A stretch of 64,000 nt of DNA, taken from Episyrphus balteatus (taxonomy: Eukaryota; Arthropoda; Insecta; Diptera; Syrphidae). Below are positions 33,601 through 44,059 of the stretch, in pieces (within the stretch, counting starts at the first letter, position 1; each line of letters begins with the position of its first letter). A program made the translations under genes and the position numbers. The notes beneath the pieces were generated by a model that saw only the letters and a list, made by a program, of their open reading frames with translations, had not been told where the DNA came from and made no database searches. The DNA lies in contig NC_079136.1 in NCBI RefSeq assembly GCF_945859705.1, positions 7,791,501 through 7,855,500 of the forward strand, written 5' to 3'.

Positions 33601-36600
33601 GAAATAGCTAGCCAAACTGCAACCTATAAACTCCCATGCATCAGAACAACCGTTTTGTAATTCAACCCTGAAGATAAATGTGATAGAGAACGACCTCATT
33701 ATAGTTGGATCATTTAAAGGACCTGAAACAGTTTGCTATGCCCAAAGCTAGCTACAAACTAGACTGTCAGAAGAGGCTTGTCGGTTAAGGCTGAGATTCA
33801 CCCTGCACCATAAACGCCATATTAAGGGCAATTCCATGGTTACTCACGTTACATTCTCAAAAATTTTCCAGTACATCATTAATAATTTTTTTTTTTTGTC
33901 AATTTTAATATAAATTGATACGAAAGTACTGTCTATTAATGTAGCATAACTATTACTTTCATAATTAAGGTCCAATTTATTCACACTCCATTAAATTTAA
34001 AGTCGCCATTAAAAAAGGGAAATTTTAAAATTTGTATGCGATTTGACAGTTTTATAATTTTTAATGGAGCCTTTAAAAATAATGGAGAGTGAATAAATTG
34101 GGCCTAAGTAATTTTTTTTTATTTTTAGAATTTTGCTAAGAAAAAATAAAAGTCTGTTGGTTACTCACGTTACAATAATCGGACACGAGTTTTAAAAGTT
34201 TTTCTGTGATAATAAGAATCTTAGTTTGTTTTTAATGAAGATTCAATACTAACAAAATTATATGCTTTTAAACTAAGGTCCAATTTATTCACACTCCATT
34301 AAATTTAAAGTCGCCATTAAAAAAGGGAAATTTTAAAATTTGTATGCGATTTGACAGTTTTATAATTTTTAATGGAGCCTTTAAAAATAATGGAGAGTGA
34401 ATAAATTGGGCCTAAATGACAAAACCAAACATTTCTTCAATATTTCGAGGAAAAATTTGAAAATACTTGGGTAACTCACGTTACATTAAATGAGTAACTC
34501 ATGTTACCTGCGATTTGTGGTTGCAGAAGTAAATATGAGATGGGTCAAAATCATGGAGGTGGAAAAATTACTGTCCAGGCATTTTTTTAAATTAAAACAA
34601 CATTTAACTAAAGATTTTCTCTCATTTACCGATTCAAATATTAGACACGCATCTAGGAATATATATGTTTGCGTTAGAAAAGTTTCCATTTCTTTTTTAT
34701 CTTATCTAATATACTCAAAAATAGCGTTCCCGGACATATCTACAACTAAAAAAATGAAATTCAAATGGCTTAAAAACCCCTTAAAAACTATTGTAATTGA
34801 TTGTAAACCTTAAATTAATACAACTGGCAACTGTATTATGTAACTTATTTATAAATTCATTAGTTGTCAATATTTTACAATATGTCAATTCTTAATTATC
34901 ATTATCATTGAATAAAACTTTCTCTTCTTTTCCAACTTCCATCCAAGTAAGAACTCGTTTTATTTCTAGTGCTCCGAAACTCGCTTTTTTCTACAAAAAC
35001 AATTATTTTTAATTATTTCTTTTCGTAACACCACTTATGCACAATACTCTTTACAAATTTGTACAACTCTTCCACAAAAATTAAATTGTGTTATTTCTGT
35101 GAAATAAGAAGTAAAGTTATATTTGATTTATTTAAGACCTACTATGAATCATTAAATTGGCTCAATATAAACCAACGGTTATACATGCTCACAATGACAT
35201 TCATTTTTAAAATAAAAAACAATATGTGTCCAGAGTATCTAACAAGCCAAGCAGCAATGAACGCAAATCCTGTTTATAATCTGCGAAGTAACGAAGACCT
35301 GATGATTCAGCGAATGAGAACATCAAGAGCGCAACGATGCATGTTCTATAATGGTTACCAAGCATTTAATGCCCTAACGAATGAAATAAAAACTTCAATC
35401 AACATTAACGAATTCAAAAGACTTATATTGTCCTATATTCGAGAGTGCGTTATATAAAATTCTTTTATCACTAAATTATTTTAAACTGTATTGTGTATTA
35501 ATTAATTTGCTATTGTAATCTTGAAATGTATTAATTATTAATATGTTAACCCTTTCGGACCCAGCGTTACTTTCATGTAACATTTTTTTAAAAATTCGTA
35601 AAAAATATTAAATTAAACAATTTTTTAGGTTACGATGGCTTAATTGAAAGATAATAATGCTTAGTTACTGGATTATTACAAAAAGTTAGTCAAATATCAT
35701 ACCTTTAATTTTTTTTATCGAGAAAGGGACTGAAATTCAGATTTTTATTTTTTTTTTTTGCAAAAAAAAATTTTTTTATATATGGTCATAATTTTGAAAA
35801 AAGATATAAAAAATGTTAATGCAGAAAGTGTTTTGTTTTTTGCTTAGAAGAAGTAGCATACATTATAGTTTCATAAAAAGTTATTTTCTCAGTTCTCCGA
35901 CTTTTTTTGGTGGTCATAGGCAGTGCATGTTACTAACATGTAACATGAGAAAAACACATTAGTTTTGCTATTTATTATTTTGGAAAATAACTTTTTGCTG
36001 TTCATATTTCTTAGTTGTGATGTTTTTGACCCGATAATATAAAAAAACATTTTTTAATATTGATTTTCATAGCTTGGGTTCGAAAGGGTTAACAATGTTT
36101 AATTATGTAAATGAAATGGCATAATCTGAGCCAAATAAAGTATTACAATACAAATACAATACCTACTATCTCAATATAACGATACATCATTCACATTAAT
36201 ACTGTTTCTAGACCCCTAAAGTCGTTTTGAAGAGATCACCACCATTTCGAGGAATATTTTTCTAGTAGTTCTTTTGTTTTTCATTGTAGTCCTATCTTAA
36301 AGGAACAATTAAAAAAGTCTGCATAATTTGTTCAAAATTCGTGTCCACTTTTTCATGGAATTATCCTTAGGGCTCAATTATAGCTATCAGTAAAATCCAT
36401 CAGTAAAAATTCTGTTTTGCTATTTTGAATACTTTAAGATTCTAGTTTATGCAAAATATTGATGAAATAAATTAAAAACACATTTTCACTAACTTTTTGA
36501 AAAAGATGCAATGCATTTGGTGTTATATTTTAGTCACAAATTCATTTTATAAATTTTACTGATGAAATTTGATTTTACTGAACAGTAAAATTTATAAAAT

Positions 36601-37454
36601 GGATTTGTGTGTAAAATTTAACACCAAATGCATTGCTTCTTTTTGAAAAAATTAGTTAAAGCTTTCAACTTATTTCATCAACATTTTGCTCAAAATAAAA
36701 GTTTAAAGTACCTATTCAAAATAGCCAAACAAAATTGTTACTCATAGATTTTACTGATAGCTATAACAGAGCCCTTAAGTAAGCAAATCAGTGAACTCAC
36801 GAGGCATGATTAATCCGATATTAGCTACCTACATAGTTTAAATTACATTATTACCAATTCTTATAAAACTGAGTTAACATACATAGATCAATAGATAAAG
36901 TAAAATAAAACTATTTACATGCAATCAATTAAACTCACCTTGTATGCTTTAGTCTTAATGGGATCTTGAGTCTCTTCAAAATGATCCAACAAATCGTAGC
37001 TACTCATAATGCCGATAAGTTTTTGCCTCAATTCGGCTGCTTTCAGACCTTCCTTGTCTTTGTGCTGTGAATTGAGTTGCTTCCATCCGATTTCTTCTTT
37101 ATCTTGGATCTTCAATTCCATATAAAGTGATTTAAGTTTTGGTTCAGTCAGTCTCTAAAAATAAAACAAACAAACAAATTAATTAAAATTACTTATTTGT
37201 ATTAAATAAATCATTTAACAAACATGTTGTGCTTTAGTCCAAACTAAATTCAATTTAGACATTCTAAATGGCCGCTGGAGATTTCTAAAATCTGGATCAT
37301 AACTTTCAGTTGTAAAATGCTGTTGTTGTTGTGGTGGTGGGCGATTGGCTTCTTTGGAATACTTTTGGCTTTGTTTTTTATTTTTATTATCTCCATTTGC
37401 TTGGACAATTAAAAGCAATGTTACAACAATGAAAACTATTTTTGGAAATAACAT
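30606..37454 (-). CDS. LRPAP1: Receptor-associated protein (RAP), ER chaperone of LDL-receptor family
   Basis: Binds newly made LDL-receptor-family proteins in the endoplasmic reticulum and stops premature ligand binding during export. Five exons on the minus strand, 37454-37224, 37154-36939, 31439-31226, 31152-30797 and 30737-30606, join in phase to 382 codons plus TAG (human 357). The signal peptide MLFPKIVFIVVTLLLIVQANG is followed by a Gln/Pro-rich spacer. Domain 1: PFRMSKLNLVWTKAQH and RLTEPKLKSLYMELKIQDKEE. Domain 2: KDKKLNKLWEKAEVSGFSNE and EEFLHHQDKVD. Domain 3: RERHRGIKDHYDRLERM and FIEPKVQGLWRVALSSNFSE, then basic helices. The C-terminus HTEL corresponds to the HNEL retention signal of the human protein. 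Intron 2 (5.5 kb) is loaded with transposons. An alternative copy of exons 1-2 lies upstream. Confidence 0.95.
31440..33968 (-). other. RAP intron 2, proximal part
   Basis: AT-rich, with no exon recognised. The short frames at 32669-32974 are low-complexity Ile/Ser/Asn readings without a domain. The 15-bp motif GGTTACTCACGTTAC starts at 33838, recurs at 34160, and has a close variant near 34470. Confidence 0.5.
33969..34104. mobile_element. 136-bp TIR element, family E, copy 1, TAA TSD
   Basis: Ends GGTCCAATTTATTCACACTC and GAGTGAATAAATTGGGCC, flanked by TAA on both sides (33966-33968, 34105-34107). No coding content. Confidence 0.88.
34277..34412. mobile_element. 136-bp TIR element, family E, copy 2, TAA TSD
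   Basis: Same length and, as far as I can see, the same sequence as copy 1. It is flanked by its own TAA pair (34274-34276, 34413-34415). It lies 172 bp after copy 1 in the same orientation. Confidence 0.88.
35059..35530 (+). pseudogene. LINE 3' end, C-terminal fragment
   Basis: A 132-codon frame with LNWLNINQRLYMLTMTFIFK, IKNNMCPEYLTSQ and VYNLRSNEDLMIQ..., then FYNGYQAFNALTNEIKTS is typical of the segment after the RT in jockey/I-like LINEs. No RT core remains. It lies antisense in RAP intron 2. The related but more decayed copy is at 420-870. Confidence 0.75.
35550..36088. mobile_element. piggyBac-like non-autonomous element, TTAA flanks
   Basis: 539 bp from CCCTTTCGGACCCAGCG to the inverse end GGGTTCGAAAGGG, bounded on each side by TTAA (35546-35549, 36089-36092). 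CCC(T) ends with TTAA duplication are diagnostic of piggyBac. The inside has no transposase; it carries repeated ATGTAACAT units. Confidence 0.82.
36370..36774. mobile_element. 405-bp long-arm foldback element, family F, TTA TSD
   Basis: Ends GGGCTCAATTATAGCTATCA and its imperfect inverse (TGATAGCTATAACAGAGCCC), with TTA on both sides (36367-36369, 36775-36777). The arms extend nearly to the centre (ACCAAATGCATTGC on the right, GCAATGCATTTGGT on the left), so most of the element can fold on itself. Confidence 0.88.
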
Positions 37455-37950
37455 GATTTCCTTCTACTATCTCTCTGCAATTTAATTTAGGAAACAAGTA
37501 ATAAATCCGTGACTTTTATGAACTCAAGAAGAGATATGAAATACGGGTGACCGGAAAAGATGTGTAGTAGAAATAGATTTCACAAAAAAAGATACAAAAG
37601 GAATTCAATTAATGCCGGCTTTGTTTAGTTATAAGAACTTAATATATTATTGTGCTCTATGCAATTAAATAGAATGAGAATATTAATTTAATAATAAATT
37701 ACTAAACGATTAAAATTTGACGAACATATCTTTTTGTTAACTTTTTTCAGAATGAAGAAGATGTACACTTGGCATGTTTTAACAAAACCAACAGTTGTCA
37801 ATCTTGACAGAAAACCAATTTTTAGAAAATCAGCGCTGTCTACTCAAGTTCATGAGTAGTGGGAAAATTGATTGGGAACGATAAAGTACAGAAAAACCCT
37901 TGAAATAGTACGTACGTATGAAGTACTTCTTCTAGTACGCAGCTGAATAA

Positions 37951-38232
37951 AAGCTTGGCCACACCGGAGGGTATGCGGTAGCGGTACGGGTAGAGGTAAC
38001 GGTACTTGTATGAAAAAAATTCCAAACTGACATATCAACGTTCAGATGTTGAATTTTTTTCATACAAATATCGTTAAAAATGCACTGGAGGGTATGCGGT
38101 AGCGGTACGGGTAGCGGTGAGGGTACTTGTATGAAAAAAATTCCAAACTGACACATCAACGTTCAGGTGTGGAATTTTTTTGGTACAAATATCGTTACCG
38201 CTATACCGCATACCCTCCGGTGTGGCCAAGCC
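37951..38232. mobile_element. Family A foldback, composite of two partial copies
   Basis: Begins AAGCTTGGCCACACCGGAGG and ends with CCTCCGGTGTGGCCAAGCCT. The middle contains a second GGAGGGTATGCGGTAGCGG start at 38091, so one copy lost its right end against another copy. TTA follows at 38233-38235; the left flank is AATAA, so the TSD is not exact. Confidence 0.8.
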
Positions 38233-38494
38233 TTTAAGCGAAACGAAGTCTCCAAAGTCAACAGCGAACATGTTAAAGCCTAGTACGCTGCTGATGCGAA
38301 ACGAAACATTTTCAAGTATCCAAAGTCGACAACGAAAATACTAACGAAAAAATATCATCGAGTATTCTCTCAAAGTCAAAATAAAAAAATTCAAAACTAA
38401 TTCAAAATCAAGAAAAAATCAACAGAAAATAATTTTTAAAGCAAGAAATAAATGAATTAAAAGTGAAAATACCGTCAACACTGCTATTGAAATC

Positions 38495-38499
38495 AAGAA
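38495..38499. repeat. Copia TSD, left copy (AAGAA)
   Basis: AAGAA directly before the LTR start TGTTGAG; it is repeated at 43103-43107 directly after the LTR end TTAACA. The unoccupied family B copy has ATCAAGAAAAATG at this place. Confidence 0.92.
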
Positions 38500-38775
38500 T
38501 GTTGAGATGTCCACTTTAACATGCCACACGTCCCGTGTAGATGCCACCAGCTAAATACTCAACGCTCATACTTCACTGAATTCATTCATCGAAAATGACT
38601 TCGACTACGAAAGTTTTTATTACCACTACGAATTGTGCCTTCATAAGATTAACTTACCTTTTTTAATTTTTTCTTTTCGCTTTCGAGCTAAAATATATTT
38701 TCATATACTTTAATAAAAGTAAATTCGTTTATAAGTTTTTAATCTTTGTTCTTTTATTTTCCACCATCCTTAACA
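38500..38775 (+). repeat. 5' LTR of copia element
   Basis: Begins TGTTGAGATG and ends CCTTAACA. No difference from the 3' LTR was found on reading the two in parallel. Confidence 0.95.
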
Positions 38776-38793
38776 GGTTATGGGTCCAGCTCG
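38776..38793 (+). promoter_or_regulatory. Primer binding site, copia type
   Basis: GGTTATGGGTCCAGCTCG follows the 5' LTR directly. It nearly matches the Drosophila copia site (GGTTATGGGCCCAG), which pairs with an internal 5' half of initiator methionine tRNA. Confidence 0.8.
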
Positions 38794-38872
38794 TCAAGCA
38801 ATAAAAGAACGAAGCCTTCACTAAATTGAATTTTGTCCGGCGAAGAAGAAAAGAAAAAAATTGCAACACAAA

Positions 38873-41800
38873 ATGGCTGGTCACGACCATGTGGAAAATT
38901 ATAGAATTCCACTCTTCGATGGGAGCAATTTTAACAATTGGAAATTTAGGATGGAGACACTCCTTAATGAAATGGATCTCATTCCATTCATCGAAGAAGA
39001 TTATTCTGAAATGGTTGAGATTTTAGATGAAGATAAGCAGCCTGAAATCGATGCAAAAAAGGCCTTGCAATTAATAAATGACAAACGCGACAAGAAATGC
39101 ATGTCCCAGATCATACAACGAATTGCAGATAGCCACCTCGAGTATGCAAAAGACAAAACCTCTGCTTTTGATTTGTGGGTTACGTTGTGCCAAACATTTG
39201 AGAGGAAAGGTATTGCGAGTCAGCTGCTCATACGAAAGTCACTTCTGTGCATGAAGTTCGACTCCAGAAACGATACGCTTGCAAATCACTTTCTTAAATT
39301 CGATAAAATTGTTCGTAACCTTCGTTCCACGGGAGCTGCACTTGAAGAGTTAGATACTGTTTGTCACTTGTTGCTGACTATGCCGTCTGAGTATGATAGT
39401 GTGGTCACCGCGATCGAAACTCTTTCAGGCGACACCTTGAGTCTTGCGTTTGTTAAAAACAGACTTCTGGATGAAGAAACAAAGAGGACCGACACGAAGA
39501 GAAGAAATAACCCTAATGAATTACCATCGTCAGCAGCATTCGTTTCGCAACCAGGACAGAAGGCAGCAAAGAAATTAACCAGCAGATTTCCATTCAAGTG
39601 CAACTATTGTGGCAAAGTTGGGCACAAGCAAATAGATTGCAGGAAGAAAATTAACGAAATGAGAAATAAGAACACCCAAAGTGCAAATGCAGTCACCAAT
39701 TACAAAAGTGAAAACAATTCAGACAACTTCTGCTTCTCAGCCTCGACCGACAGCAACTCGAATAATTATGTCAAGTGGTTTCTTGATTCTGGTGCCACGG
39801 AGCACCTGATCGACAGCAGCGTTCACCTGACAAACGTGAGAAAACTCGATGTTCCAATGAAAATCAAAGTTGCAAAGTCTGGAGCATTTTTAGAAGCAAA
39901 CGAAATTGGTGAAATCGAATTGCAGTGTATTGTTGATGGAAAAGTAAATTCTATAACGGTGAAAGATGTTGTTTCTGTTTCGAATTTAGAACACAATCTC
40001 CTTTCCGTACGAAAGCTGGAAATTAATGGTTTCAGTGTCACATTTGAAAAAGGTTGTGGTATCATAAGTAAAGGTGACTATAAAGTAGCAGTAGCCACCA
40101 GAAGTAATTGTCAGCTGTACGAGCTCAGATTCAGTCAACCTGCTTTGGCAAATTTTAGTTTACAATCTGAAGGGTATGAACTGTGGCACAAAAGACTAGG
40201 TCATCTGAACTATGATGACATAAAGAAAATGGAATGTCAGACTATCGGCATGAAATTTGATTTCTCAAAACCACCGAGAGAAGTATGTCAAGTTTGCGTC
40301 GAGGGAAAACAGACCAGAAAACCACATAATCAGCGACGTACTCGAGCAACACGTCCATTGCAATTAGTACACAGTGATGTCATTGGTCCTGTAACTCCTA
40401 CGTCTCATGATGCTAAACGGTACGTTCTAACATTCATTGATGACTATACACATTTCACTGCTAGTTACATTTTGGAAATGAAATCAGAAGTGCTACATTA
40501 TTTCAAGTGTTTTGAAGCTATGGCAACAGCCCATTTCAACCTCAAATTAAGTAGATTCCGATGTGACAATGGCAGAGAATACATATCGAAAGAAACGAAA
40601 GATTTCTGTGAAAGCAAAGGGATTCAGTTTGAGTTCACTATCAGATATACTCCAGAACAGAACGGAGTAGCGGAGAGAATGAACCGCACTATTCTTGACA
40701 AAGCGAGGTGTTTGTTGCTAAATTGTCAACTCGGGAAAACATTTTGGCCCGAAGCAGTTCAAACAGCTGTTTACCTGTGCAACCGAAGTCCCACAGCTGC
40801 ATTGAATGGTGAAGTTCCAGCCGCTCTCTGGTTTGGTGAAAAGCCTAATGTTGGAAAACTCAAAGTTTTTGGATGTATAGCGTATCTGAGACTCCCCAAA
40901 CAAATAATCCAAGGAAAGTTCGACTCGAGGTCACTTAAGTGCTATTTCATCGGCTATTGTCCAAACGGCTACAAGCTTTGGAGTATTGAAGACCAAAAAA
41001 TGATTTTTGGAAGAGACGTAGTTTTCGATGAAACAAAATTTGCTTTTGATGGCCTTAGCAGCGAACAATGGTTGCATTCCGAGGAAGAGGAGCCCCATGA
41101 TGACGAAACCAAATCACCTGAACACGTTGAGGAAGAGCAACTGGAAGATGATGAGAATTACGAAACACCTGAGAGATCCGAAAATTTAGAAACACCCAGA
41201 CGAACCAAACGAATCCATGTCAAGCCGCGTTATCTGGAAGATTATGGTGTTTTAGCATTGAATGCAGAAGCGTATGTGGAAGACGTGCCGGAAAATATTA
41301 ATGAAATCGAGTTTCGTCAAGACAAAGACAGATGGTTGCGAGCAGTTCAAGAAGAAATGGATGCATTAATTCAAAATGACACCTGGGTATTAACTGACCT
41401 TCCTCAAGGTAAACGACCTTTAAACAACAAGTGGATATTCAAGGTTAAGCGGAACAAAACTGGAAATATCGAAAGATATAAAGCTCGGTTGGTGATAAAA
41501 GGCTGTGCGCAGAGGAAAGGGTACGACTATGAAGAAACATATGCCCCAGTAGCCAGGCTTACCACTCTGAGGACTCTTCTTTCAATCATCGTCGAAAAGA
41601 ACCTGTTCACGAATCATCTGGATGTAAAGAACGCGTTTCTCCATGGTGAAATTGAGGAGGAGGTGTACATGATGTTACCAGAAGGTTTTTGCAGCAAAAC
41701 CAATTCCATCTGCAGACTAAAAAAGGCACTGTATGGCCTTAAGCAAGCCCCGCGTGCCTGGAACAAAACATTTGACAGCTATGTAATTGATCATCTAAAA

Positions 41801-42814
41801 TTCATTCGATCTGAAGTGGATAAATGTCTTTATATCTGGAAAGACAAAGACGTATGTATATTTCTTTTATTATATGTTGACGACATTATTCTTGCAGGAA
41901 ATAATATGAGCAAGATCGAAGATATGAAACATTTCTTGGGTCAAAGATTTCATATGTCAGACTTGGGTGAATTGAAATCGTTTCTTGGTATCAGCATTGA
42001 CAAAGTAAACGGAGAACTTCATTTGAGCCAGCAAGCTTACTTGGAACGAATGCTTAAGCGATTCAACATGAACGACTGCAATCCAACGAAGACACCTATG
42101 GAAACCACCCCTATTCCAGAAAATGAAAACAAACCCCTAGATGAATCAAAACCATACAGGGAACTGGTCGGATGCTTAATGTACGCTATGCTGACTACTA
42201 GACCGGACTTGAACTTTGCTGTTAATTATTTCAGCCGATACCAACATGACCAAACGGAAGCCCGATGGAATGGCCTTAAACGCATCTTGCGTTACATCAA
42301 GGCAACATTGAAAACAACTTTATGTTACAAGAAAGGCGTTACTGAGCATCTATCATGCTATGTGGATGCTGATTTTGGCAGTGAGCAGGATCGCAAATCC
42401 ACATCTGGATTTTTAATGAAAGTTTTTGGCAATACTGTATCCTGGACAACTAGAAGGCAAACGGCAGTTGCCTTATCATCGACAGAGGCCGAATATATCG
42501 CCTTGGCAAACGCAGCAGCTGAAGTTATTTGGCTTAATAATCTTCTCATCGATTTTGGTGTAACAAGTAAAATTCCTCCGAAGATTCTAGAGGACAATCA
42601 ATCGTGCATACACCTACTTTCAAGATGGGAACATAAGCGTCTAAAGCACGTCGACATCAAATACAATTTTGTTCGAGACCTGTACGAGAAAAGACTGATT
42701 GATGTTCAGTATGTGAGCACCAAAGAACAAGTGGCTGATATTTTAACAAAGCCGCTTCCAAGACCACAATTTGAAAAGCTTCGTTCTGGACTTGGACTTT
42801 TTGAAGAATGTTAA
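38873..42814 (+). CDS. Copia gag-pol polyprotein
   Basis: 1313 residues from ATG 38873 (MAGHDHVENY); the frame is open from TTG 38861, but ATG is the better start. Domains in order, numbered from the open frame: Gag (YRIPLFDGSNFNNWKFRME), zinc knuckle CNYCGKVGHKQIDC (about 247), aspartic protease WFLDSGATEHL (about 306), pre-integrase LWHKRLGHLNYDDIKKM (about 441), integrase HSDVIGPV, RCDNGREY and QNGVAERMNRT (DDE residues about 504-605), reverse transcriptase with ARLVIKGCAQRKGYDYEETY and catalytic LYVDDIILAGN (about 1005), and RNase H with ALSSTEAEYIALANAAAEVI (about 1208). Integrase precedes RT, the copia/Ty1 order. There are no stops or shifts. No separate gag frame is present; copia-type elements often make Gag by splicing or processing. 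Confidence 0.96.
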   Translation: MAGHDHVENYRIPLFDGSNFNNWKFRMETLLNEMDLIPFIEEDYSEMVEILDEDKQPEIDAKKALQLINDKRDKKCMSQIIQRIADSHLEYAKDKTSAFDLWVTLCQTFERKGIASQLLIRKSLLCMKFDSRNDTLANHFLKFDKIVRNLRSTGAALEELDTVCHLLLTMPSEYDSVVTAIETLSGDTLSLAFVKNRLLDEETKRTDTKRRNNPNELPSSAAFVSQPGQKAAKKLTSRFPFKCNYCGKVGHKQIDCRKKINEMRNKNTQSANAVTNYKSENNSDNFCFSASTDSNSNNYVKWFLDSGATEHLIDSSVHLTNVRKLDVPMKIKVAKSGAFLEANEIGEIELQCIVDGKVNSITVKDVVSVSNLEHNLLSVRKLEINGFSVTFEKGCGIISKGDYKVAVATRSNCQLYELRFSQPALANFSLQSEGYELWHKRLGHLNYDDIKKMECQTIGMKFDFSKPPREVCQVCVEGKQTRKPHNQRRTRATRPLQLVHSDVIGPVTPTSHDAKRYVLTFIDDYTHFTASYILEMKSEVLHYFKCFEAMATAHFNLKLSRFRCDNGREYISKETKDFCESKGIQFEFTIRYTPEQNGVAERMNRTILDKARCLLLNCQLGKTFWPEAVQTAVYLCNRSPTAALNGEVPAALWFGEKPNVGKLKVFGCIAYLRLPKQIIQGKFDSRSLKCYFIGYCPNGYKLWSIEDQKMIFGRDVVFDETKFAFDGLSSEQWLHSEEEEPHDDETKSPEHVEEEQLEDDENYETPERSENLETPRRTKRIHVKPRYLEDYGVLALNAEAYVEDVPENINEIEFRQDKDRWLRAVQEEMDALIQNDTWVLTDLPQGKRPLNNKWIFKVKRNKTGNIERYKARLVIKGCAQRKGYDYEETYAPVARLTTLRTLLSIIVEKNLFTNHLDVKNAFLHGEIEEEVYMMLPEGFCSKTNSICRLKKALYGLKQAPRAWNKTFDSYVIDHLKFIRSEVDKCLYIWKDKDVCIFLLLYVDDIILAGNNMSKIEDMKHFLGQRFHMSDLGELKSFLGISIDKVNGELHLSQQAYLERMLKRFNMNDCNPTKTPMETTPIPENENKPLDESKPYRELVGCLMYAMLTTRPDLNFAVNYFSRYQHDQTEARWNGLKRILRYIKATLKTTLCYKKGVTEHLSCYVDADFGSEQDRKSTSGFLMKVFGNTVSWTTRRQTAVALSSTEAEYIALANAAAEVIWLNNLLIDFGVTSKIPPKILEDNQSCIHLLSRWEHKRLKHVDIKYNFVRDLYEKRLIDVQYVSTKEQVADILTKPLPRPQFEKLRSGLGLFEEC

Positions 42815-42826
42815 ATTGAGGAGGAG
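42814..42826 (+). promoter_or_regulatory. Polypurine tract of copia element
   Basis: AATTGAGGAGGAG directly before the 3' LTR; it primes plus-strand DNA synthesis in LTR elements. Confidence 0.8.
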
Positions 42827-43102
42827 TGTTGAGATGTCCACTTTAACATGCCACACGTCCCGTGTAGATGCCACCAGCTAAATACTCAACGCTCATACTT
42901 CACTGAATTCATTCATCGAAAATGACTTCGACTACGAAAGTTTTTATTACCACTACGAATTGTGCCTTCATAAGATTAACTTACCTTTTTTAATTTTTTC
43001 TTTTCGCTTTCGAGCTAAAATATATTTTCATATACTTTAATAAAAGTAAATTCGTTTATAAGTTTTTAATCTTTGTTCTTTTATTTTCCACCATCCTTAA
43101 CA
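42827..43102 (+). repeat. 3' LTR of copia element
   Basis: 276 bp, TGTTGAG to TTAACA, followed by AAGAA. Same length and, by eye, the same sequence as the 5' LTR. Confidence 0.95.
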
Positions 43103-43574
43103 AAGAAAAATGCACAGGACAATAAAAAGTAAATGACAAATGAGTGAAAACTCTCCAATTTTTCGCTAGAGCTGCGTACTGAAGCCTAGTACAATCCTGA
43201 TTCGAAACGAAACATTTTCAAGTCTCCAAAGTCGACAACGAAAATGCTAACGAAAAAATATCATCGAGTATTCTGTCAAAGTCAAAATAAAAAAATTCAA
43301 AACTTATTCAAAATCAAGAAAAATCAACAGAAAATAATTTTTAAAGCAAGAAATAAATGAATTAAAAGTGAAAATACTGTCAACACTGCTCTTGAAATCA
43401 AGAAAAATGTACAGGACAGTAAAAAGTAAGTGACAAATGAGTGAAAACTCTCCAATTTTTCGCTAGAGCTGCGTACTGAAAATCGAAAAGCTAAACGAAG
43501 TTTTCCGTTCAGAATTTCGTTAACAAAATTTTGTATGGAAAATTTCGTTTCGCTTCAGCTGCGTACTAGACTTA

Positions 43575-43784
43575 GGGCCAGTTGTACAAATATTTAATCC
43601 GTGGTTCAGCAACTTTTATCTTCTGAATTCGGTGGTAAAATTGATTTTTAGTACTGGTTCTATGTTCAAATAGGTTGAAATAGCTTAATCCATCCTTGAA
43701 CCAAAGTTGATCCACTAATAATCCGCCGAAATCGGCGAGTGAAATTCCTGATCTGAGGCTAAACTACGTTTGTACAACTGACCC
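43575..43784. mobile_element. 210-bp TIR element, family G, TTA TSD
   Basis: Ends GGGCCAGTTGTACAAATATT and GTTTGTACAACTGACCC, with TTA at 43572-43574 and 43785-43787. A second copy of exactly the same length, in opposite orientation, is at 48028-48237. Confidence 0.9.
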
Positions 43785-43788
43785 TTAA

Positions 43789-43938
43789 AGCCTGGTACGC
43801 TGCTCGCGCTAAATTTTAGCTGAGATAAAATTCCCATACAAGTTATCGATAACTTGTATGGGATCCATTTTATCTCGGCTAAAAATTTTCGATAATTTGT
43901 ATGGAAGCTAAAATTTAGCGCGAGCAGCGTACCAGGCT
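43789..43938. mobile_element. 150-bp foldback element, family H, TAA TSD
   Basis: Ends AGCCTGGTACGCTGCTCGCG and its exact inverse, with TAA at 43786-43788 and 43939-43941. The centre is palindromic (AAGTTATCGATAACTT). It starts four bases after the previous element ends. A decayed relative is at about 49226-49399. Confidence 0.9.
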
Positions 43939-44059
43939 TAAGCAAGAAACAAATTAATTAAAAAAGAAAAAACTCATCACTGCGCTTTAATTCAAGAAAA
44001 CTGTCCAGGACAATAAAAAGTAAATGACAAATTTATAGTTTGCTTCCACTGCAGCCTAA

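Larger units (their letters stand above)
38500..43102 (+). mobile_element. Complete copia-type LTR retrotransposon
   Basis: 4603 bp with two 276-bp LTRs that appear identical, a 5-bp TSD, a copia-type primer binding site, a purine tract and a single uninterrupted gag-pol frame. The identical LTRs mean insertion was very recent and the copy may be mobile. It sits inside a family B foldback, between the two RAP domain-1 exon pairs. Confidence 0.96.
38277..43571. mobile_element. Two family B elements in tandem, the first split by copia
   Basis: Copy 1 runs 38277-38499 and resumes at 43108-43180. Copy 2 runs from about 43184 to 43571, ending CAGCTGCGTACTAGAC just before TTA. Both carry TTCAAGTxTCCAAAGTCGAC and the CTCTCCAATTTTTCGCTAGA block. 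The right end of copy 1 is fused to the start of copy 2. The unbroken copy 2 shows the pre-insertion sequence at the copia site. Confidence 0.8.

Noticed and set aside
34490..34813. 107-codon frame in RAP intron 2 (Lys/Phe-rich)
   Set aside because: No domain, no splice context on that strand and AT-rich composition. It could be LINE debris, but I see no diagnostic motif.
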